A stretch of DNA of 57,689 nt from JAFGJQ01 sp052034525 (GCA_052034525.1 JBPOIK010000039.1:1-57689), one strand, 5' to 3'. Numbered from the stretch's first letter, positions 8,832 to 17,541 are shown. Program-made: numbers and translations. Notes: a model not told the origin generated them from the sequence alone.

Positions 8832-10151
8832 ATGACACAGACGTCGGAAGAAGGGTCGTCGCACATTCCCGCGTTCCGGGAGATGGTGTCCGCGCTCACT
8901 CGGGCCTCGAGCCCGCGTGAGGCGTTGGATATCTATGTGGATGGGCTGAAAGAGGCGTACCGTCCCTATGCCCTGTGCGTCCTGGACGTGCGGGGTCTGG
9001 AGCCCGGCGCATACCGGATCGAGCGGCTGATCAACGCCGCGGGCGAGGACCGTGTGCCGGGCAGGATCGCGGGGCAGAAGCCGACGCCTGTTTCTCACGG
9101 CGGAGCGCTCGGGGACCTGATCGCCGTGCCGGACACCCGGATCGTCCGCGGGCTCCATCTGGACGACGATCCGGTGATCGGCGGACGCCTGCGCGACGCG
9201 CGATCCGCGATGCTGGCGCCGAGAACGGACGGAGACCGTATCTGCGGCTGGTCGATCGTTTTTTCCGCGGACGAAGCGGCATTCAGCGCAAGCCGCCTGG
9301 ACGAACTGGTCATTCGCTCCAGCCTGCTCGGGGCCGCGATGGCCAACCTCCAGGTGGGCGAGCAGCTTCAGCAGGCCAACCGCTGGATCCAGAGCGAGAT
9401 CGACCGCATCGCCCGGATCCAGTTGGCCATGCTGCCCGAGCCGATGCCGCAGATTCCCCGGCTGTCCATCGCGGCCAGTTACCAGACGTATGACCGGGCG
9501 GGCGGGGACTATTACGACATGCTGCCCATCGATCCGGAGCCCGGCCGGTCCCAACAGGATCCTCTCGATCCCTGGTGCATCGTCATCGCCGACGCCTCCG
9601 GGCACGGTCCCGCCGGCGCGGTGGTTGTGGCGATGCTGCATGCGATTCTGCATTCGTATCCGAGCCGGACGGCCGATCCCTCGGAAGTGCTGGGCCACGT
9701 GAACCGGCATCTGTATGCCAAGCGGGTCGAAGCCTCGTTCGTCACGGCGGTGCTCGGCTTCTTCCATCCGCGGGATCTGACGTTCACGTACGCGCGAGCC
9801 GGACATTGCCCGCCCATTCTCAAAGGCCCGACGCCGGAAGATCCGCTGGTTCGCCTGAACGCCGTCGGCGGTTTGCCGCTTTGTGTGAACGAGAGTTTTC
9901 AATACGAGAAGGCCACCATTCAGCTCCGCGTGGGCCAGACGCTCGTGCTGTTCACCGACGGGATCACCGACGCGGTCGATCCGGCCAGACGGCACTTCGG
10001 CGAGTCGGGGATCGAGCGTGCTCTGGCGAGATGCGGCGGCGAACCGGAATGTGTGGTTCAGTCCGTCCATCACGCCCTTCGCGCTCACGAAGCCGGCCAG
10101 CGCCCCACCGACGATCAGACCATCGTGGCGCTGCAGGTGCAGCCGTTGTAG
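8832..10151 (+). CDS. GAF-like and SpoIIE/RsbU-type PP2C phosphatase
   Basis: A 439-residue protein. Residues about 10-175 resemble a GAF sensor domain, and about 180-205 is a short helical linker (LQQANRWIQSEIDRIARIQ). The PP2C/SpoIIE phosphatase domain follows, with the metal motifs AGGDYYD, IADASGHGPAG, ARAGHCPP and LFTDGITDA and the closing DDQT. Such proteins dephosphorylate anti-sigma-factor antagonists (RsbV/SpoIIAA type) in partner-switching cascades. No antagonist or anti-sigma gene is adjacent, so it must act in trans. The ATG at 8832 is preferred over an in-frame TTG at 8820. It follows iorB by 84 bases and may be read through from it. Confidence 0.88.
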   Translation: MTQTSEEGSSHIPAFREMVSALTRASSPREALDIYVDGLKEAYRPYALCVLDVRGLEPGAYRIERLINAAGEDRVPGRIAGQKPTPVSHGGALGDLIAVPDTRIVRGLHLDDDPVIGGRLRDARSAMLAPRTDGDRICGWSIVFSADEAAFSASRLDELVIRSSLLGAAMANLQVGEQLQQANRWIQSEIDRIARIQLAMLPEPMPQIPRLSIAASYQTYDRAGGDYYDMLPIDPEPGRSQQDPLDPWCIVIADASGHGPAGAVVVAMLHAILHSYPSRTADPSEVLGHVNRHLYAKRVEASFVTAVLGFFHPRDLTFTYARAGHCPPILKGPTPEDPLVRLNAVGGLPLCVNESFQYEKATIQLRVGQTLVLFTDGITDAVDPARRHFGESGIERALARCGGEPECVVQSVHHALRAHEAGQRPTDDQTIVALQVQPL

Positions 10152-10285
10152 GACGCGTCCCGACACCTCCCGGGCCGATGGAATCGATTTGGCTTCTTTC
10201 GCGGTGGCGTCGGTTGTCTGGCGAGACCGGGTCGCGCCAGGATGGGCACGGAACCACGGACTCAGAAACCGGCGCACAAGCTTGA

Positions 10286-11698
10286 CTATCGTTCCGTACC
10301 GGTGCGGGAGTCGTCGTCGAAGGCCGTGCCGGAGGCCTCCAGACGGCGGCGAAGGGCCCCGCGACTGATACCCAGAAGGCGGGCGGCGCGGGAGACGTTG
10401 CCCCGAGCTTTCTGCATGATTCGCTGGATGAACAGCGTTTCGAGTTCCGGCAGGGTGATGTTCTCCGGGAAAGACTGGCTTGCCGTCTCCGGCGGGGGCG
10501 GGGTTACCGCCGTCAAGGCGCCGGGCAGGCCCAGATGCTCCGGCTCGATCCGCCGGTCTGTCAGGAGGATCGCCCGCTCCAGGACGTGGCGAAGCTCTCG
10601 GATGTTGCCCGGCCAGTGATAGCGGGCCACGGCGTCCCGGGCCGCCGCGGAGAACTGAGCCAGTGGCCGGCGGTATTTGTGGGCCAGTGCCGTGAGGAAA
10701 TGGTCGGCAAGGAGAAACACATCGTCGCCGCGCGACCGGAGCGGCGGCAGCTCGATCAGGAAGACGTTGAGTCGGTAATACAGGTCTTCGCGGAACTGCC
10801 GGTCCCGGACGCGTTGCACCAGATCCGCGTTGCTGGCCGCCATGATCCGCACGTTCACCGGCAGGTCGCGCGTGCCGCCCACGTGGCGGATCACCTTGCG
10901 TTCCAGGGCGGTCAAGAGCTTGGATTGCAGTTCCAGAGGCAGTTCACCCAGTTCGTTGAGGAAAACCGTGCCGCCGGAGGCGATTTCCAGCAGGCCGCGC
11001 TTGGAGGTCTTGGCGTCGGTGAATGCCCCGCGTTCGTGGCCGAACAGTTCTGATTCGATCAATTCCCGGGGCAGGGCGGCACAGTCGATGTGAACCAGCG
11101 GTTCCTCGCGGAGGGGGCCGATCGCGTGAATGTGGCGAACCAGCAGGTCCTTTCCCGTCCCGGTCTCTCCGACGATGAGCACCGGTGGGAGCTCGGAGGC
11201 GACAGTGACGCCCGGGTTGGCCGCTTTGTCGGCCAGGTCCAGGGCCCTTCGCAGGCTGGCGTGCCGGCCGATGATCGGCGCGCCACGACCCGGTTCCGGT
11301 TGCGTGCGCTCGAACAACTCCGCCCGGCCGCGCAGGCGCTGAGTTTCCAGATTTCGCTCGATGATGAAGGAGAGCTGGTCCAGGTCGACCGGTTTCTCGA
11401 CGTAATCATCCGCGCCGTCGCGCATCGCGGTGACGGCATTCGGGATGGAGCCGAAGGCCGTCAGGACGATGATGGGAAACGAGAATCCGTCCCGACGGAT
11501 TTCGCGGACCAGGTCCAGCCCGTTGCCGTCGGGCAGGCGGATGTCGACGATCATCAGATCGGGTGCGCCGGCCTCCAGATGGGCGCGTGCGTCGGCGAGG
11601 GTCTGCGCGCAGCGGCATTCGTGCTGAGCCCGGGCGAGCTGCAGCTCGATGGAGTGCAGCACGGAGGTTTCATCGTCCAGCAGGAGGATCCTGGCCAT
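10286..11698 (-). CDS. NtrC-family sigma-54-dependent response regulator with altered GAFTGA and Walker B
   Basis: A 470-residue protein. The receiver domain at 1-120 has acidic residues LDDE, phosphoacceptor Asp52 (VDIRLPDG), Thr80 and Lys102 (EKPVD). The AAA+ domain at about 140-375 has Walker A GETGTGKD (177-184), the sigma-54 contact loop GAFTDA (224-229; usual GAFTGA) and Walker B FLNEL (246-250; usual FLDEI), plus arginine-finger region RLNVFLIELPPLR. A Fis-type helix-turn-helix lies at 425-460 (NVSRAARLLGISRGALRRRL). Its first 29 bases overlap the 3' end of the kinase gene, so the pair is translationally coupled and surely cognate. It should activate sigma-54 promoters, unless the Walker B Asp-to-Asn change weakens ATP hydrolysis. 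Confidence 0.92.
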   Translation of the reverse strand: MARILLLDDETSVLHSIELQLARAQHECRCAQTLADARAHLEAGAPDLMIVDIRLPDGNGLDLVREIRRDGFSFPIIVLTAFGSIPNAVTAMRDGADDYVEKPVDLDQLSFIIERNLETQRLRGRAELFERTQPEPGRGAPIIGRHASLRRALDLADKAANPGVTVASELPPVLIVGETGTGKDLLVRHIHAIGPLREEPLVHIDCAALPRELIESELFGHERGAFTDAKTSKRGLLEIASGGTVFLNELGELPLELQSKLLTALERKVIRHVGGTRDLPVNVRIMAASNADLVQRVRDRQFREDLYYRLNVFLIELPPLRSRGDDVFLLADHFLTALAHKYRRPLAQFSAAARDAVARYHWPGNIRELRHVLERAILLTDRRIEPEHLGLPGALTAVTPPPPETASQSFPENITLPELETLFIQRIMQKARGNVSRAARLLGISRGALRRRLEASGTAFDDDSRTGTER

Positions 11699-13163
11699 CG
11701 CACGCTCCCACGAAGTCGCGTGTCGGCAATCGGAGCGTTACGCTCGTTCCGCCCCCGGGAGGCGATTCGAAGCGGATTTCGCCCCCGTGAGATTCTACCG
11801 CCTTCTTTGCCAGATGCAGCCCGATTCCCGTTCCGCCGGGTTTGGTCGTGAAATAGGGCGCCGCAATCCGATCCCGCACGTCCGCCGGGATGCCCGGACC
11901 CTGGTCGCGAACGCTCAGATCGACCCATCGGTCACTGTCGGCGACGGGTGCGGCCGTCAGGAGCACCTGGCCGTTCGGCGGCGAGGCGTCCAGCGCGTTG
12001 TCCACGAGCACCTGGATGGCCTGCTCGATGTGACGCGGGTCCACATGGACCATGCACCCGCTGCCGGCCGCCTCGAAGCGCAGTGCAACGCCCCGGCGCG
12101 CGGCGTTGGCCTGCTGCGTGGCGAGCACGGCCTCCACCATTTCGCATACGGGCGTTGGCCGGCGGTCGAGTTCCAGCGGTCGGTTCACCAGCAGAAGCAG
12201 CTTGAGCCACTGATTCAGCGAGTCCACCGTCTCGACGATCTGACGTTGCCGCTGGTGCTCCATGCCGGATTCGGGCAGAGCGTTCATGGCGGACTGGGCG
12301 GAGGCGCGGATGCCGGCCAGCGGGTTGCGAATGTTGTGTGCGACGATGGAGGCCACCGCCCCCAGCGCGGCCAGCCGTTCCTGTTGGACAAGCCGCTTCT
12401 GGATTTCCAGCAGAGAGTCGGCCATGCGGTTCATGGCGTGCGACAGGTTCCCCAGCTCGTCCTGCCGGTGAACCTCGATCCGGTGGGAAAGATTGCCCCG
12501 GGCGTGCTCGTCGGTGGCGACAGCCAGCGACTCCACGGGCTTGAGGACCCAGTCGCGCACCAGCAGGACGCCGATCGCCGAGAGGAGGAACGCGCCGATC
12601 GCATTGGCCGTCAGCAGGGCCGTAATCTGGCTTTGGGTTCGGGTAATGCCGAGAGTAGTTTGCGTGATGGTCCAGTCATCGGAGCGGGCCGCGGAGGCAA
12701 GGGCCTCGCGGAGGGTTCTGGCGCATTCGGCGTCCAGATGCTGCCGCAGAACGGCAAGGGCTTCGTCCTTTTCTCCAGCGTCGACGAGACGCAGGAACTC
12801 CCCCGTCAGGCGGCGCAGGTCGCCCGCATCCCGTAGGATACGGTCCTGCTGGTCGGAGAGAAGATCATTCTGGCGCTCTCGGATCAGCCGGACACATCGG
12901 TCGGCCACATCGTCCGCCATATGCTGGAGCGAAGAGGCCGGTTCGGGGTACGCGCCCGTGGCGTAGGCCGCCAGGTCCAGCATGAGTTCGTTGAGCTGGG
13001 TATGGGCGAAGTGGATTTCGTTTGCGCTGTCCATGTGTTGCCGAAACTGGGCAACCGCGCCGTCCAGATAAACCTGGATGCACCATATGGAGACCAGCAT
13101 GTTGGCCAGGATGGAGACGCCGAAGATGGCCAGAAGAACGCGGAATTTGCTCTGAAGCGACAT
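11670..13163 (-). CDS. HAMP-containing sensor histidine kinase (NtrB/AtoS-like)
   Basis: A 497-residue membrane kinase. There is a transmembrane helix at about 8-30, an extracytoplasmic helical sensor at about 31-180 with MCP-like four-helix character, and a second transmembrane helix at 182-203. A HAMP linker follows at 204-258 (LKPVESLAVATDEHARGNL), then HisKA with His276 in IVAHNIRNPLAGIR. The HATPase_c domain has the N box (QVLVDNALDA), G1 (DQGPGIP) and G2 (GGTGIGLHLAKK). It autophosphorylates His276 and passes phosphate to the NtrC-type regulator encoded by the overlapping downstream gene. Only 17 bases separate it from the pseudopilin gene upstream, so all three genes form one operon. 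Confidence 0.93.
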   Translation of the reverse strand: MSLQSKFRVLLAIFGVSILANMLVSIWCIQVYLDGAVAQFRQHMDSANEIHFAHTQLNELMLDLAAYATGAYPEPASSLQHMADDVADRCVRLIRERQNDLLSDQQDRILRDAGDLRRLTGEFLRLVDAGEKDEALAVLRQHLDAECARTLREALASAARSDDWTITQTTLGITRTQSQITALLTANAIGAFLLSAIGVLLVRDWVLKPVESLAVATDEHARGNLSHRIEVHRQDELGNLSHAMNRMADSLLEIQKRLVQQERLAALGAVASIVAHNIRNPLAGIRASAQSAMNALPESGMEHQRQRQIVETVDSLNQWLKLLLLVNRPLELDRRPTPVCEMVEAVLATQQANAARRGVALRFEAAGSGCMVHVDPRHIEQAIQVLVDNALDASPPNGQVLLTAAPVADSDRWVDLSVRDQGPGIPADVRDRIAAPYFTTKPGGTGIGLHLAKKAVESHGGEIRFESPPGGGTSVTLRLPTRDFVGACDGQDPPAGR

Positions 13164-13180
13164 GGAGCGCGCCGCACCGC

Positions 13181-13978
13181 CTATCCGGGGTTCTCGAGCG
13201 GCGGATGGTAGGCCCAGTCCCAGCTCCCGTCGGCGAAGGGGTCCCGGGTAGTCACTACGAAGCCGCCGACGAAACCGATGTTCATTCGCCCGCGATGCCG
13301 CTTGCCGGGATGCCAGAACGAGCCGGTCGAATACGGTGACCGCTCCTTGGTCAGCGGTGGCGCCGCGAACAACGTGTCTATCACGCCGCCTCGCAGTTGC
13401 ACGGACCGAACGCCGTCGCCGTCGAACATCAGCGGCACCTGCGGACGCTCCAGAACCCGCTCGGGCACCCGCACCGCAGCCAGCATACCGGTTCGGGTAG
13501 GCCCTTCAAACAGCCGGCGATTCATCGAGTAGCTGATGTTCTGTTGCGGAACGACGCCGCCCCGGTGCGCCGGAGAACCCTTCAACCGGGACAGTTGCCG
13601 CGGGCCGGCCGGGCAGAGGATCGGCTCTTCTCCGGGCTTGAAGTCGATCCGCACTTCGCCCGGATGGGTCCAGAACCTGTCCGTCTTATACAGGCTGTCG
13701 AGAAAATCCGCCGCGTGGAACTGAGAGACCAGGTCGGAACTCCGGCCTCGGCTAGCGGCTGTGTACGGGTCGGCAAACAGGCGGAATTGAAACGTGGTTG
13801 TCCGAAGGTGATCCATGCAGATCAGGCTCTTGGCCTGGTCTCGAACGCTGCCCAAGGCGGGCAGAAGGATCGACAGCAGAAGCGCAATGATCCCCACGCA
13901 TACCAGCAGCTCGATCAGGGTGAAACCGCTGCTTCGCCGCGCCCATCCCAGCGACCCCGGTTGCACAGGGCTCGCCAC
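13181..13978 (-). CDS. Prepilin-type cleavage/methylation domain protein (pseudopilin-like)
   Basis: A 265-residue protein. The N-terminus has basic residues and the prepilin peptidase site SSGFTLIELLVCVGIIALLLSI, written here in parts: cleavage after Gly, then FTLIELL and a hydrophobic helix. The remaining 210 residues are a planctomycete-type globular body with late FWHPGKRHRGRMNIGFVGG, the place where the family usually has an H-x9-DG tail. I place the start at the GTG at 13978, after GGAGAGGAAATTTC. The frame stays open to an ATG at 14119, but that codon lies upstream of a strong promoter at 14057-14085. It is the first gene of the operon with the kinase and NtrC regulator. Confidence 0.85.
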   Translation of the reverse strand: MASPVQPGSLGWARRSSGFTLIELLVCVGIIALLLSILLPALGSVRDQAKSLICMDHLRTTTFQFRLFADPYTAASRGRSSDLVSQFHAADFLDSLYKTDRFWTHPGEVRIDFKPGEEPILCPAGPRQLSRLKGSPAHRGGVVPQQNISYSMNRRLFEGPTRTGMLAAVRVPERVLERPQVPLMFDGDGVRSVQLRGGVIDTLFAAPPLTKERSPYSTGSFWHPGKRHRGRMNIGFVGGFVVTTRDPFADGSWDWAYHPPLENPG

Positions 13979-14056
13979 GAAATTTCCTCTCCGGAGCCTC
14001 ACACGCCGGCTCACGGCTGGCGCGCCCCCGTGCCGAGGCCTACCCTTGACTATAGA

Positions 14057-14085
14057 AGTATAGTGTTCCCGACACTTTATGACAA
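14057..14085 (-). promoter_or_regulatory. Near-consensus sigma-70-type promoter of the pseudopilin/kinase/regulator operon
   Basis: On the minus strand TTGTCA (14080-14085), a spacer of exactly 17 bases and TATACT (14057-14062). Each box is one base from consensus. Predicted transcription start is near 14050, giving a leader of about 70 bases to the GTG at 13978. The -10 box sits within a short inverted repeat ACTATA-GAAG-TATAGT, which could be an operator. Confidence 0.7.
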
Positions 14086-14184
14086 CGGGGGTAGCCCGGA
14101 TCGTCGGCAAAGGAGGCACTCACCCCATCGTCCGCTCATTTTGGGTGGCTGCATTGGAGGGCGAGGGCGTTCCCTCCGTCGGAC

Positions 14185-14934
14185 TCAGGCGCGAGCGAAG
14201 CTTTCGAGAATTACCGGACTCACCGAGCACAGAGGGCAGGAGAGAGCAGCACCCTGGAGTGCGTCGACGATCCCGGTCGGCGGGACTGGGGAAGGAACCT
14301 CAGGCTTTAACTCTGCGTGGTGCAGAAGGATACAGCCAATGCGCCAGCCGAGGCAGTGGATCCAGTCTTCCGGAAATCCGATCTGCTGGCAGGCGGGCAC
14401 GTTCAGGGCGGCGGTGGTGTGCGAGTCTTGTTGCTGGTCGAGCAGGTTACGAAGCTCCACCGGGCTCAGCAGAAACCGGGGTTGGGGCGCGGCGATCGCC
14501 AATTCGACGCCGAAACGCTGGGCTGCCAGGCGAAGCCGCTGCAACGCGGCATGGATGCCGTTCAGCGCCGCGGCGTACGTGCAATCCGCAGCGACGATAG
14601 CCGGAGCATCCAGAACCAGCACGCGAGCCCCGAGCCAGGCCGTGCGTTCCAGGGCGGCCAACACGTGCCCCATGGCCTGGTTGCGTGCGGAGGCTTCCGA
14701 ATGGCCAAAATGGGCTTGCGGCGTCAGCGAGGCAACAACGGTGCTGATTCCGCTTTCCAGGCCGCTGAGCGCCTCGCGAATGCGTCGGGCTTCGTCCAGG
14801 GAGATGTCCTGGTGTTGCGCGTCTGGCGGTGCGAGAGCCAGCCCGAGCGCCGACGCCCCGCACGCGCGCGCACGGGCGCACAATGCATCCAACGGTTCGG
14901 CGATTGGCTGTCGGATGATGAGGGTTCGAATCAC
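14185..14934 (-). CDS. Sugar phosphate isomerase/epimerase-like TIM-barrel protein, apparently missing metal ligands
   Basis: A 249-residue protein with the run of strands of the xylose isomerase-like TIM barrel: LGLALAPPD, ISTVVASL, ARVLVLDAP, VELAIAAPQPRFLLSPVELRNLL, TTAALNVP and IGCILLHHAEL. The family normally has a metal-binding Glu in the ELAIE strand and Asp-x-x-His in the next strand. Here these positions read IAAPQ and LNVPACQ, so the divalent metal site looks lost. The start is the GTG at 14934 after a GAGGCGG stretch. The frame continues upstream into the antisense of mutL, which I reject. It is divergent from mutL with about 160 bases between. A catalytic role is doubtful; binding or structural function is possible. 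Confidence 0.6.
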   Translation of the reverse strand: MIRTLIIRQPIAEPLDALCARARACGASALGLALAPPDAQHQDISLDEARRIREALSGLESGISTVVASLTPQAHFGHSEASARNQAMGHVLAALERTAWLGARVLVLDAPAIVAADCTYAAALNGIHAALQRLRLAAQRFGVELAIAAPQPRFLLSPVELRNLLDQQQDSHTTAALNVPACQQIGFPEDWIHCLGWRIGCILLHHAELKPEVPSPVPPTGIVDALQGAALSCPLCSVSPVILESFARA

Positions 14935-15097
14935 GGCGCCGCCTCGCAGAGAGACCAATCGTTGCCGGTCTTGTGCCGGGGAATTATACTCGCGGCGGGC
15001 GGGCGCAACAGTGTTTTCCACGAAACGATGGCACGGTCCCCCGATTCTCACCCGCGGGCTGGAGTGTCGGACGGTCACCGATGGATGGGCGGGTGAT

Positions 15098-16981
15098 ATG
15101 GGTCGCATTCGCGTTCTTTCGGATGAGCTGGTCAAGAAGATCGCCGCGGGCGAGGTCATCGAACGGCCCGCCAGCGTGGTCAAGGAACTGATCGAAAACG
15201 CGCTGGACGCCGGAGCCGGGCGGATCAGCGTGCACATCGAGGACGGCGGCCGGCAGCTTGTCCGCGTGACGGACGACGGCGACGGTATGGCCGAAGACGA
15301 GCTCCGTCTGGCGGTGCTGCCGCACGCCACCAGCAAGATATCGAACCAGGACGACCTGTTCGCCATCGGCACGATGGGTTTTCGCGGCGAGGCGTTGGCC
15401 AGCATCGGGGCGGTCTCGCGGCTGCGCATCCGCTCGCGGACGCCGGATGCCACGGCCGGACACGAAATCGTCGTCGTGTCGGAGAAGGTGGAGCTGGCGC
15501 AGGCGGCCGGGTGCCCGGTGGGCACGTCGGTGGAGGTTCGCGACCTGTTCTTCAATGTGCCGGCCCGGCGCAAGTTTCTCAAAGGCGCCAGCACGGAAGC
15601 CGCCAACGTGAACGAACAGTTTGCCCGGATCGCCCTGGCCCATCCACAAATCGCCTTCGACCTCCAGCATAACCAGCGGGTAACCTATCGGTGGCCGGGC
15701 AATGAGTCGTTTCGGGAACGGGTGGGACGATTCTGCGGACCGGAGCTGGCCAAGGAACTGATCGCGATTGACTGGGAGGAGCGCGGTCTGGGGGTGCATG
15801 GCTACGTGGCTCCGCCGGCGCGGTCCCGATCGGCGAGCAACTGGCAATACGTTTTCCTGAATGGCCGGTTCATCCGTGATCGTTTCATTCAGCATGCGGT
15901 GCGTGAGGCGTATCGCGGGCTGATGGAGCCCAGTCGTCATCCGGTGGTTTTTCTGTTTCTGGGAATCGATCCGGCCATGGTGGACGTGAACGTCCACCCC
16001 ACCAAGATCGAGGTTCGCTGGCAAGACTCCAACCTGATTCACTCTCAGGTGCTGGCGGCTTTGCGTGAGAAGTTCCTTCGCTGCGACCTGACCCCGGCCT
16101 TGCGGATGCGCGATTCGGAAACGCCGTCCACGGGAGGGCTGGGGCAACGTGTGACGCGGTCGGATACCCAGGAGGACTGGCCGGCCTGGTCCGAGGCGCG
16201 GGATCGACGGATGCCGGATGAGGGGCGGACCGTGGGCGGCGGTGGGGCCGGCTTGCCGGCGCGGCGCCTGGCGGAGACCCCGGGGTCTGGCGGCCCGACG
16301 GGCGGACACGGACATGGAGCGGCGGAGTTCTGGCGTTCATTGCATGACGCACCGGATCGTCGTCCGGCGTCCGAGAGCGACAGGCTGACGTCATCGCTTC
16401 CTGATTCCCCTCGGCCGCGCGCCTTGCAGGTCCACAATGCATACCTGGTGGCGGAGACAGACGAGGGCATCCTGATCATCGACCAGCACGCGCTGCACGA
16501 GCGTGTGATGTACGACCGGCTGCGTCGTCGCCTGACCGAGGGTGTGCTGGATTCGCAGCGGCTGCTGCTGCCGGAGACCGTCCGCGTGACGCCGGAGCAG
16601 ATGGAGGTGCTGGAAGTCCAAGCCGAGCTGCTGACGCGGCTCGGCCTGGAGATCACGCCGTTCGGTCGGGACTCCATCGCTGTGAATGCCGTGCCGGCGG
16701 TCTTGCGAGACTCGGAGGTGCCGGCCTTCGTTCGCGACGTGCTGGACAAGCTGGCCGACCGGGGCAACCAGCCCACGCCGGAGGTGTTGCTGGAGGACAT
16801 GCTGTCCATGATGGCCTGCAAGGCGGCGGTGAAGTTCGGCGATCCGCTGACCCCGCAGGAGGTGGAGGCGCTGGTGGCGCAACGGGAGGCCGTCGAGAAG
16901 TCCACGAGTTGCCCGCACGGCCGTCCGACCGCGCTGCGCTTCACACTTGCCGAGTTGGAGCGACAATTCAAGCGTAGCTGA
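15098..16981 (+). CDS. mutL: DNA mismatch repair protein MutL, endonuclease-type
   Basis: A 627-residue protein. The GHKL ATPase domain has ELIENALDAGA, DDGDGM, GFRGEALASI and the transducer segment VFLNGRFIRDR with DVNVHPTK. A Gly/Arg/Pro-rich linker runs from about 340 to 440. The C-terminal domain has DQHALHERVMYD from residue 462, close to the DQHAx2Ex4E nuclease motif but ending in Asp, then ACKAAVKFGDPL, CPHGRPT and a terminal FKRS. These C-terminal motifs mark the nicking MutL type found in bacteria without MutH. Start ATG at 15098 precedes the conserved RIRVLSDELVKKIAAGEVIERP region. The frame is open 567 codons further upstream, but that part is shadow coding. No mutS is in the window. 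Confidence 0.96.
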   Translation: MGRIRVLSDELVKKIAAGEVIERPASVVKELIENALDAGAGRISVHIEDGGRQLVRVTDDGDGMAEDELRLAVLPHATSKISNQDDLFAIGTMGFRGEALASIGAVSRLRIRSRTPDATAGHEIVVVSEKVELAQAAGCPVGTSVEVRDLFFNVPARRKFLKGASTEAANVNEQFARIALAHPQIAFDLQHNQRVTYRWPGNESFRERVGRFCGPELAKELIAIDWEERGLGVHGYVAPPARSRSASNWQYVFLNGRFIRDRFIQHAVREAYRGLMEPSRHPVVFLFLGIDPAMVDVNVHPTKIEVRWQDSNLIHSQVLAALREKFLRCDLTPALRMRDSETPSTGGLGQRVTRSDTQEDWPAWSEARDRRMPDEGRTVGGGGAGLPARRLAETPGSGGPTGGHGHGAAEFWRSLHDAPDRRPASESDRLTSSLPDSPRPRALQVHNAYLVAETDEGILIIDQHALHERVMYDRLRRRLTEGVLDSQRLLLPETVRVTPEQMEVLEVQAELLTRLGLEITPFGRDSIAVNAVPAVLRDSEVPAFVRDVLDKLADRGNQPTPEVLLEDMLSMMACKAAVKFGDPLTPQEVEALVAQREAVEKSTSCPHGRPTALRFTLAELERQFKRS

Positions 16982-17541
16982 CATCACGGGAGCCGCGGAG
17001 TCTTCTAAAACAAGAGTTATCGAACCGTACGAGGAGGGTGTGGTTCGCGGGCTGGCCGAGACCAGTCACGGCCGGGGCCGCCAAACACGCCCGCGAGACT
17101 GGATGGGGGTCAGCGCTCGTCAGCGGCCAGCCTCCGCGGTCAGTTCGCGCTCGGAGTCGTGCTGGGCGATAGCGCGTCACACCTTGTGTCGCCATCAGCG
17201 ATTGAGGTGCTGCGCGGCGTTCGGAGTCGCGCTCTTTGGGTGTGTCTGTGATTCTGTTCCGAAAGGTCCCTTTTTGCCGTCCGATACCGTGCCGACAGCC
17301 GAGATGCCGTGGTCTGGGGAGGGTGAGGTTGCCGATAGCGCGGAGAGTGGGTCGACTTTGGTATCGCCAATGGGTTGCGGCGGCCGGGGGCTGGAGGGTA
17401 CAATAGGAGGTCCGATCCGAGAGAACGGTACGGGGCAACGGCATCGCGATCCACGAAGTGTTGGGCTGTGCGGTAACAGGGTGATGCAAAGTGATGAAGC
17501 GGGATCCCGATCTCAGATGGTCCCCAGATCCGGAGAGCAGC
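16982..17541. other. Gene-poor gap between mutL and pseudopilin gene
   Basis: About 560 bases. Frames here are open by chance because of the high GC and show no domain-like sequence. The only signal I can support is a possible promoter at 17375-17404. Confidence 0.4.
17375..17404 (+). promoter_or_regulatory. Possible sigma-70-type promoter of the pseudopilin gene
   Basis: TTGCGG (17375-17380), an 18-base spacer and TACAAT (17399-17404, one base off consensus). It lies about 140 bases upstream of the ATG at 17542. The -35 box is weak. Confidence 0.4.

Noticed and set aside
7095..10277. A minus-strand open frame of about 1060 codons opposite iorA, iorB and the PP2C gene
   Set aside because: Its product is Arg/His/Gly-rich without domains, whereas three well-recognised genes occupy the other strand. 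It is a GC-driven antisense shadow.
13397..15097. N-terminal extension of MutL by 567 codons
   Set aside because: The extra part has no domain character and runs antisense through the pseudopilin and TIM-barrel genes. MutL homology begins at the ATG at 15098.
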